Assembly (NCBI GenBank): GCA_963648895.1
Contig: CAVJGK010000035.1
Span: forward strand, 1 to 13,587
Origin: UBA3210 sp963648895
GTDB taxonomy: Bacteria; Bacillota_I; Bacilli_A; RFN20; CAG-449
DNA: 13,587 nucleotides
Reading direction: 5' to 3'
The translations under genes and the position numbers were made by a program. Shown in pieces: positions 8,074-13,587 of this stretch. The stretch's first letter is position 1, and each line of letters starts with the position of its first letter. The notes beneath the pieces were generated by a model. It worked only from the letters and a program-made list of their open reading frames with translations. It searched no databases and was not told the DNA's origin.

Positions 8074-9744
8074 ATGAAAAAAACTAGTTTATTAATTTTA
8101 TCAGTTAGCTTACTAGCAGGTGTTTTAGTTGGATGTAATAATGTTTCCTCAAGTTCATCTTCTTCATCTACAGATGGAACATCTTCTTCATCTAGCTCAT
8201 CATCTACATCAAGTTCATCATCTTCTTATGATAAATATAATCAAGATGGTAGAACATACACAAACAATATTGAATATGTTGTTCCTTCATGGGATTATGA
8301 TACATTATATGGTCCACGTTTCCAAGTTGTCGGTGATAAAGACCCAGCAATGACAGATAGAATTGCTACATATACTTATTCAGTTATCAATCAATATATT
8401 GATCCACATGATGGCTTAACAAATGAATATAAGAGCCAAGAAGCAGAAAAAGAAGCAGTTGCTTTCTTTGAAAAACTCGCTCAAATCATTTGCCCAAATT
8501 ACAATGATGATAATGCAAGATGGGATTCTCCAACTTGTGATCCTGCAGTTATTGAAAAGAACGTAATTACAATTTATGACTATGTTTGTTCTCACGTTTA
8601 TTACGATATTGAAGCAGTTAATAATAACGAAGTAACAGATGGTTATACACCAAAAGGTATTTTAAATAACTCTGATTTAAATCACGAAGATGTCAACGAT
8701 TATCGTATCTTTACAGTTTGTAGAGGTTATGCTGATTTAATGAATATCATGTTAAATGGTATTGGCATTCCTTCTATTGAATCTTTAGGTAGAGACTATA
8801 ACACTAACAAAGCAGAAATTGGTGAATATCAAGATCACGTTTGGAATGAAATTTACTATAACGGTAGATGGCATGTTATTGATGCAACTTGGGAATCAAA
8901 CTCTGCAGGAAAAGGTTATTGGTATTATAAATCAACAAAAACATATACTGCTGGTAACTATGATCCAAATAAACGTATTTATTTTGATACAATCCCTGAT
9001 TATACATCATGGGAAGATGTTAGAAATTATACAAACTATCATACTCAATCACATATTATTGAAGCAAGAAATGTTAACCAAGTTCAAAATATGAAAAACT
9101 TATCAGTTGAAGACGATGGATATGATTTTACTTTCTATTCAACATTAAAAGATGTTGTAGATGGCAATGTTAGAATTTATTCTTACGTTGGAGATGATCA
9201 AGAAGTAACTATTCCAGAAAACATTGATCTCACATTTATGTATACTGAAGTAGTAACAAATGAAGATGGTACTTATACAAAAGCTACTTCACAAACTCCA
9301 AGAACTGTTTCATTTATGACATCTGGAATTGAATCTAATGCATTTGCAAATGCAACAAGTACAACTAAAGTTACAATTGATATTGATGAAGATTTAGAAA
9401 AAGCAAAACTTCCTATTACTTCAACATATACTCAATCTAGAATAAATACTACTTATGATATTAGAAGACTTGCCTTTAGCGGCGCAACTTCATTAAAAGA
9501 AGTAGTTATTGATGATGGTAGTATTTTCATTGATCCAAATGCTTTTAAAGGTACTAACATTGAAAAATTAACATATTTAGGTAGACCTGATACAACTTCA
9601 TCAGGTAGTTTACTTGGATGTGATTCTTTAAAAGTATATTATTATGCATCTGAACCTTGGACTGCAGTTATAAAACAAGATGCAGATGGTAAAAACACAT
9701 ATCGTAATCACGAAGCTTACGAAATTACTGTTTCAGGAAATTAA
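8074..9744 (+). CDS. Surface lipoprotein with transglutaminase-like domain and C-terminal BspA-type leucine-rich repeats
   Basis: Residues 1-21 form a lipoprotein signal (lipobox VLVGC, C21). An almost pure Ser/Thr linker covers 25-51. The middle (about 160-290) is a transglutaminase/protease-like core with a visible Cys-His-Asp triad: C216 in FTVCRGYADLMNIML, H255 in DHVWNEIYYNGRWHVIDATW, and D270. Such domains hydrolyse or transfer amide bonds, often in surface peptidases. The C-terminal part (about 415-525) has LRR_5/BspA-like units (GIESNAFANA, LAFSGATSLKEVVI, NAFKGTNIEKLTYLG), usually adhesive or protein-binding. It lies 10 bases behind the AmiF-type gene and shares its ribosome-site/stop arrangement, so it is probably co-transcribed with the importer. 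A role in releasing or binding peptides for import is inferred from context. The substrate is unknown. Confidence 0.88.
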   Translation: MKKTSLLILSVSLLAGVLVGCNNVSSSSSSSSTDGTSSSSSSSSTSSSSSSYDKYNQDGRTYTNNIEYVVPSWDYDTLYGPRFQVVGDKDPAMTDRIATYTYSVINQYIDPHDGLTNEYKSQEAEKEAVAFFEKLAQIICPNYNDDNARWDSPTCDPAVIEKNVITIYDYVCSHVYYDIEAVNNNEVTDGYTPKGILNNSDLNHEDVNDYRIFTVCRGYADLMNIMLNGIGIPSIESLGRDYNTNKAEIGEYQDHVWNEIYYNGRWHVIDATWESNSAGKGYWYYKSTKTYTAGNYDPNKRIYFDTIPDYTSWEDVRNYTNYHTQSHIIEARNVNQVQNMKNLSVEDDGYDFTFYSTLKDVVDGNVRIYSYVGDDQEVTIPENIDLTFMYTEVVTNEDGTYTKATSQTPRTVSFMTSGIESNAFANATSTTKVTIDIDEDLEKAKLPITSTYTQSRINTTYDIRRLAFSGATSLKEVVIDDGSIFIDPNAFKGTNIEKLTYLGRPDTTSSGSLLGCDSLKVYYYASEPWTAVIKQDADGKNTYRNHEAYEITVSGN

Positions 9745-9751
9745 TTAAAAT

Positions 9752-11059
9752 ATGGAAAAAACAAAAAAGGACGATAACACAACTAAAGAAGAAAATTCCA
9801 AGGTTGGTTCTAAGCGTATAGTACTTAGAATCGCCCTTTTTGTTATTGCCATAATTATCGCAGTTGTTTCTTTTGGTATTGGTATATCTCAATGTACTAA
9901 CCAATATAAAATACCAACTGGATTATATGATTTCAATTTTAGCGATGATTTAAATGATGAAACATATCATGAACTCAATAAGAGACTTAATTTAGTTTAT
10001 TATCTCGATGATTCTTCCCCTTCTTCAACTAATAATAAATATCAAACTATTAAAGATTTTGTTTTAGAAAAAGCAAAATACTTTTTTGATTTATTTTATT
10101 CTTTCCAAGACCATGACTTAGTAGGAATGAATTATATAAACGCTCATCCTAATGAGGATATTCAAATCGATGAACTTTTATATAATTCATTAAAAGATGC
10201 ATATTCTAAATCTAATTCTAATTATTCTATATTTGGTGGATTATTAACTACTTATTATGAATCATGCTTTACTTATTTTAAAAAGAATAATGATTATTTA
10301 AATAATGATACTATTAAAAATGATTTAGATAATATTAAAGAAATCTATCAAGATGTGGATAATAATTTTTCTTTAACATTCAAAGACAATAATATTATCA
10401 ATTTTAGTTATTCATCGAAAGTATCTTCATTTTTAACTTCCATTGAAGATCAAAGCGAAGAAGTAAGAGTCTTAGATTTTAATATTTTATTTAATTCTTA
10501 TTTCTTAGATTATATGAAAAGCCAAATGAAAGAAAATAATTATCTTAAAGGATATTTCTATACACCTAATGGAGAAATGAGTTTTATTGGTAATTTATTT
10601 TCTAGTGATAATGAAATTAATATCTATGATATCAAAGACAATAAAGTCACTCCAGTAGGAACAATTAAAAACCGTGGAGAAGTTAATGTATCTTCATTTA
10701 GAACTTTTTCCATCAATGATAGCGATGCTTCTTACTTTAACACCTTCACTTATAATGAAAATACTTATACACGTAATTTATTATTATCTATTAATACTTG
10801 CGCTTGTAATGAAGTTGTTAATACATCATTTATGGCTTCTTCCTCACTTTCATTAGTGGATTTAACTTATAAACACTTTAATGCTTTATGGAATTTAGAA
10901 TCTAATAATGATGAATATAAATCAAGTGATGTGACTTCTTTATATATTTTAAAAACTGAAAAAGAACAAATTCACTTAAATGAAAATGCCAAAGCTAATT
11001 ATTATGATTATCAAGTAAACCAAGAAGAAACAATATCATATAAAAAAATAAGTCTTTAA
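9752..11059 (+). CDS. Membrane-anchored extracytoplasmic protein, possible degenerate ApbE-like fold
   Basis: A charged N-terminus (1-23) and one transmembrane segment (24-46) anchor a soluble domain of about 390 residues outside the membrane. I see no lipobox. The pattern at 100-170 resembles the ApbE (FAD:protein FMN transferase) core: FVLEKAKYFFDLFYSFQDHD, then IQIDELLYNSLKDAY (137-151), then a YSIFGGLL (158-165) equivalent of the ApbE AFDPTVGPLV stretch. VRVLDFNILFNSYFLDYM (238-255) would correspond to the usual GGIAKGYAVD helix. The catalytic HIIDPxTG loop is absent and the conserved AD/T metal-site segment reads VVNTSFMASS (355-364), so it is unlikely to transfer flavin. The start at 9752, 7 bases after the lipoprotein gene, has only a weak ribosome site (AGGAAA, 9735-9740). 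Homology is a pattern judgement and function is unknown. Confidence 0.85.
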   Translation: MEKTKKDDNTTKEENSKVGSKRIVLRIALFVIAIIIAVVSFGIGISQCTNQYKIPTGLYDFNFSDDLNDETYHELNKRLNLVYYLDDSSPSSTNNKYQTIKDFVLEKAKYFFDLFYSFQDHDLVGMNYINAHPNEDIQIDELLYNSLKDAYSKSNSNYSIFGGLLTTYYESCFTYFKKNNDYLNNDTIKNDLDNIKEIYQDVDNNFSLTFKDNNIINFSYSSKVSSFLTSIEDQSEEVRVLDFNILFNSYFLDYMKSQMKENNYLKGYFYTPNGEMSFIGNLFSSDNEINIYDIKDNKVTPVGTIKNRGEVNVSSFRTFSINDSDASYFNTFTYNENTYTRNLLLSINTCACNEVVNTSFMASSSLSLVDLTYKHFNALWNLESNNDEYKSSDVTSLYILKTEKEQIHLNENAKANYYDYQVNQEETISYKKISL

Positions 11060-11082
11060 TATAGTCTTATAATGTCTATTTC

Positions 11083-11112
11083 TTGCAAAAATCTCACTTG
11101 TTTTGTTATAAT
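11083..11112 (+). promoter_or_regulatory. Strong extended -10 sigma-A promoter for the acidic-tail membrane protein
   Basis: TTGCAA (11083-11088, 4 of 6) and a perfect TATAAT (11107-11112) are 18 bases apart. The -10 is preceded by TG one base upstream (11104-11105), making an extended -10. Transcription would start near 11119, again giving a very short leader of about 13 bases with AGAGG (11119-11123) as ribosome site. A second TATAAT at 11068-11073 lacks a convincing -35. The 72-base gap is the longest complete intergenic region except the one around the first terminator. Confidence 0.65.
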
Positions 11113-11131
11113 TGCAATAGAGGTTTAATCA

Positions 11132-13321
11132 ATGAAGAAAAACATTATTTTAAAAATCCTTATTATCATTGAACTTGCTTTAGTCTTATTCTTTGGACTA
11201 GGTAGTGTTTTTAGCTTCTTCAAAGATACACCAGTATTAAATGTTTTATATATTTTAGGCAACCAATTATTTGTATTTGGTAGAACTTTTGCTTCTTTAT
11301 TACATATTAATCTTGTAATTGATGGTATATCTTATACAAATTTTACAGGATTAATTGGATTTGTAATTATCAATGTTATATTTATTGCTTTATATTATGG
11401 TATTTGGTATTTAGTTAGTTTTATTGTTAATAAACATAATGAAGATAAATTAAGAAGCGTGGTAGAAAAATATGAACTTACCAAATCAGAAAAAGCACGT
11501 TTCCAATTAAGAAATTATATTCATACTTTTTCTCCATATGTCTTTATTTCTTTAATTATCCCAATTGTATTCTTCTTTGTTATCATTACTGCTAGATTTG
11601 ACAGCGTTATTGCTAAAGAAGCATCTAGTAAATTAAATGGTACATTACATATATATACCAATAACATTGAACCTGCATTAAATACTTTATTCTTAGATAA
11701 TGATTTCCATAAGATCATTTTAAATTTCTTTACTCGTTCATCTAATAATGGATATATCGATATTATGAACGTATGGTTTTCTTCCGTTCCATGGGTTGAA
11801 TATATCTTAATTGTATTTGGTGTTGCTTTAATCTTATTTATTTGGTTTATCTTATTCCAAGCTTTATATTTATTAGTGAGAAAACCTATCGCGAAAATCA
11901 AATGTGATAACGCAAGAAAAGCTTATATTTATAAGATGGAACATCAAGAATATAAGATTAGAAAAGAATATAAAAATGAAGTATCTTCAAAAAGTGATGA
12001 CTTTATTAGAACTTTGGAAGAAGAAGTCAATTCCAGCGCGAAAAATATCGCGAATATCACTACCGAAGAAGATGAAGAATTATTGAAAAATCCTAAATCA
12101 TTTGAAAAGAATCGCCGTGCTTATTTAGAAGATATCGGTTATGGTGTTAGTGATTTAGGTGTTAGTTTAAATGATATTGAAAAAGTTAAACCAATCGTTG
12201 AAAGAGAAGTTAGATACATTAGTGATGAAGATATTGATATCATCTTAGAAGAAGAACCAGTTATTGAAGTAACGGAAGAAGAACAAGATATTTCACTTGA
12301 AGAATCATCAAATGATGAATTCTATGAAAAATATATTCCAGAAGAACAAGAAATTGAAGATATTAAACCTTTAAGTGAAGATGTCGCTCAATATATTTTT
12401 GAAAATATCTCTAATGATGATCTAATTAAAGAAGATGCATTAAATCAAAATGAAGAAATAGAAGATGTGGAAAAATTAGATTCTTTAGAAGGTTCTTTAC
12501 CAAATGAAGAACAAATTACTGAAGAAGAAATTCAAACTGAAGATACTCAAGAATCAGAGATTAATAATGAACCTGAAGAAGTTGAATCAGTCGTAATTGA
12601 AGAAACTAATAACCAAGAACAAGAAACTCCTATCGAAGATGAAAAATTAGTTACTGATGAAGAAACTAAACAAGAAACTTCAATAGAAGAGGAAGAATTA
12701 GCGACTAAGGAAGATAGCAATGAAGAGGAAACTCTTATAGAAGAAGCTTTGGTTAGCGAAGAAGCTGAAAGTCCAATTGAAGAAAAAGAAGTTATTACTG
12801 AAGAAGAAACACCGGTTTCTGAAGAAGAACCTAAGGTGGATGAAGAAAAAGAAGATATCAAAGATTTAATTGTTATTGAAGAAGTTAAACAAGATATTCC
12901 TGTGGAAGAAGAAAAACTTGAAGATGTTGATTCTAATTTCCAAGAAGTAGAAGAAGTTACAAATATTGTTTATCAAGAAGATATTGAAAAAGAAGATTCT
13001 ATTGAACAACAAGAAGTTGAAGAAACTCCAATCGAAATAGTTCCTGAAGAAATGATTGTTCCACAAGAAAATAATGTAGAAGAGTCTGAAACTCAAGAAA
13101 CAAATAAAGAACTCGATCAAGAACAAGAAGTTGAAATAACTTCTGAAGAAGAAATAAAAATTCCTCAAAAAACTACTTACGAAGAAAAACCTATAAAACC
13201 AAAAAAGGAAAAATATAATCCTTTCTTAAAATATTTTAACCCTCGTACTAAAGGTTATGGGGCAAAGAAGGTTCCTTCTTTTAAACAACTCGCGGAAGAT
13301 AAACAAAAGAATAAAAAATAA
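11132..13321 (+). CDS. Unrecognised four-helix membrane protein with a long acidic cytoplasmic tail
   Basis: I do not recognise a family. Four hydrophobic segments are visible at about 7-29, 72-99, 134-153 and 222-248. Basic residues at both ends (KK at 2-3, RKPIAKIK at 250-257) favour both termini inside the cell. Between helices 3 and 4 an extracytoplasmic loop of about 65 residues is expected. A Lys/Arg-rich helical stretch follows (258-300). Residues about 355-680 are extraordinarily rich in Glu and Asp with few hydrophobics, probably disordered, and include degenerate repeats at 498-600. The last 45 residues switch to basic (KPIKPKKEK at 686-694, NPRTKGYGAKK at 703-713). Architecture suggests a membrane-tethered scaffold or a protein that binds a basic partner, but nothing proves it. 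It has its own promoter and terminator. AGAGG lies 8 bases before the ATG. Confidence 0.88.
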   Translation: MKKNIILKILIIIELALVLFFGLGSVFSFFKDTPVLNVLYILGNQLFVFGRTFASLLHINLVIDGISYTNFTGLIGFVIINVIFIALYYGIWYLVSFIVNKHNEDKLRSVVEKYELTKSEKARFQLRNYIHTFSPYVFISLIIPIVFFFVIITARFDSVIAKEASSKLNGTLHIYTNNIEPALNTLFLDNDFHKIILNFFTRSSNNGYIDIMNVWFSSVPWVEYILIVFGVALILFIWFILFQALYLLVRKPIAKIKCDNARKAYIYKMEHQEYKIRKEYKNEVSSKSDDFIRTLEEEVNSSAKNIANITTEEDEELLKNPKSFEKNRRAYLEDIGYGVSDLGVSLNDIEKVKPIVEREVRYISDEDIDIILEEEPVIEVTEEEQDISLEESSNDEFYEKYIPEEQEIEDIKPLSEDVAQYIFENISNDDLIKEDALNQNEEIEDVEKLDSLEGSLPNEEQITEEEIQTEDTQESEINNEPEEVESVVIEETNNQEQETPIEDEKLVTDEETKQETSIEEEELATKEDSNEEETLIEEALVSEEAESPIEEKEVITEEETPVSEEEPKVDEEKEDIKDLIVIEEVKQDIPVEEEKLEDVDSNFQEVEEVTNIVYQEDIEKEDSIEQQEVEETPIEIVPEEMIVPQENNVEESETQETNKELDQEQEVEITSEEEIKIPQKTTYEEKPIKPKKEKYNPFLKYFNPRTKGYGAKKVPSFKQLAEDKQKNKK
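12623..12931 (+). repeat. Degenerate protein-level repeats in the acidic tail
   Basis: Within the acidic tail (residues 498-600) units of about 13-18 residues recur with the core E-T/S-P/S/L-I-E-E followed by a short hydrophobic pair and another acid run: ETPIEDEKLVTDEE, ETSIEEEELATKED, ETLIEEALVSEEA, SPIEEKEVITEEE, TPVSEEE and, after a break, DIPVEEEKLED. The DNA copies have diverged and the period is irregular, so this is old expansion and not a recent slippage tract. Confidence 0.6.
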
Positions 13322-13346
13322 TAGAGTGGATTTTCCACTCTATTTT
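13320..13346 (+). terminator. Perfect hairpin terminator after the acidic-tail gene
   Basis: An uninterrupted 11-bp stem pairs 13320-13330 (AATAGAGTGGA) with 13334-13344 (TCCACTCTATT) around a 3-base TTT loop. A short T run is part of and follows the stem (ATTTTA). It begins inside the TAA stop codon of the membrane-protein gene. The T-tract is short, so partial read-through into the thiamine pyrophosphokinase gene is possible; I see no clear promoter between them. Confidence 0.8.
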
Positions 13347-13364
13347 ACTAAGGATGTGATTTAA

Positions 13365-13587
13365 ATGAACAAATGCATTATTGTAGGAGCTAGTCCTTTA
13401 ATCAATGAATTTAAATATGATGAAAGTGATTTTATAATCGGTGTTGATGGAGGAGTTTCTTTCTTATTAAAACATAACTATAAAATATCTTTAGCATGTG
13501 GAGATTTTGATTCATTAGGCTATGTTCCAAGCGATATTAAAACAATTAAATTAGATCCTATTAAAGATATTACAGATACCAATAGAG
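13365..13587 (+). CDS. thiN: Thiamine pyrophosphokinase, N-terminal part (cut by window edge)
   Basis: The enzyme transfers pyrophosphate from ATP to thiamine, giving the cofactor thiamine diphosphate, in the cytoplasm. The 74 codons visible start MNKCIIVGAS. They contain the family's landmark motifs in order: GVDGGVSFLL (residues 26-35), the metal/nucleotide site CGDFDSLG (45-52), and DPIKDITDTNR (64-74), corresponding to the usual P-x-KDxTD motif. The ribosome site is AAGGA (13350-13354), 10 bases upstream. The frame is open to the end of the window; family members are about 210 residues, so roughly two thirds lies outside. It is unrelated in function to the genes upstream and separated from them by a terminator. 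Confidence 0.9.
   Translation, partial: MNKCIIVGASPLINEFKYDESDFIIGVDGGVSFLLKHNYKISLACGDFDSLGYVPSDIKTIKLDPIKDITDTNR

Noticed and set aside
11068..11073. Second perfect TATAAT just after the ApbE-like gene
   Set aside because: No acceptable -35 box at 16-18 bases upstream and no TG extension; the box at 11107-11112 is far better placed and supported.
11521..11901. Antisense open frame of 126 codons opposite the membrane-protein gene
   Set aside because: It lies wholly opposite a clear coding region with membrane helices, has no ribosome site and no recognisable motif. AT-rich hydrophobic coding often leaves such shadows.
12547..12861. Antisense open frame of 104 codons, rich in serine
   Set aside because: It is the mirror image of GAA/GAT-rich coding for the acidic tail. 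There is no ribosome site, and serine bias is what reverse-complemented Glu/Asp codons produce.
1..13587. Mycoplasma-type code 4 (TGA as Trp), suggested by the AT richness and absence of TGA among the stops of the complete genes
   Set aside because: All tryptophans are TGG and no gene has an in-frame TGA; with code 4 in such AT-rich DNA several would be expected. Absence of TGA stops in eight genes is a small sample.

Overview
The window is AT-rich DNA (I estimate about 30% GC) with every complete gene on the + strand. It comes from a low-GC, Gram-positive-type bacterium of the class Bacilli. The evidence is AAGGAGG-type ribosome binding sites, lipobox lipoprotein signals, and an oligopeptide permease whose closest relative I can recall is the streptococcal Ami system. 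Tryptophan is encoded by TGG and no reading frame is interrupted by TGA, so this is not a code-4 Mycoplasma. An uncultured gut lineage near Erysipelotrichia or RF39-type Bacilli is plausible, but that is inference.

Positions 52-8063 hold a complete five-gene Ami/Opp peptide importer in the order substrate-binding lipoprotein, permease B (AmiC type), permease C (AmiD type), ATPase D (AmiE type), ATPase F (AmiF type). A hairpin terminator separates the binding protein from the rest, and a probable promoter restarts transcription in front of the first permease. The remaining genes overlap or sit 8-10 bases apart, and several share stop-codon bases with the next ribosome binding site. Three of the five subunits are remodelled. 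The binding protein appears to be a natural circular permutant, with the usual C-terminal lobe segment moved to just behind the lipid anchor. Permease B carries an extra extracytoplasmic domain of about 125 residues. ATPase D carries a coiled-coil insertion of about 225 residues between Walker A and the Q-loop. AmiD and AmiF are ordinary in length.

Positions 8074-9744 continue the operon with a secreted transglutaminase-like lipoprotein that ends in BspA-type leucine-rich repeats. At 9752-11059 follows a membrane-anchored extracytoplasmic protein that looks like a degenerate ApbE (flavin transferase) fold lacking the catalytic and FAD-binding motifs.

A strong extended -10 promoter at 11083-11112 begins a separate unit at 11132-13321. 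It encodes a four-helix membrane protein with a very long acidic, partly repetitive cytoplasmic tail and a basic C-terminus. I do not recognise it. A perfect hairpin terminator follows, and then the start of a thiamine pyrophosphokinase gene (13365 to the window edge).

The likely biological picture is a cell-surface peptide acquisition module: a lipid-anchored receptor, a two-ATPase permease, and a co-transcribed surface enzyme that could act on proteins or peptides outside the cell. The last link is inferred from gene order only. I saw no RNA genes, mobile elements, CRISPR arrays or intergenic stretches over 300 bases.
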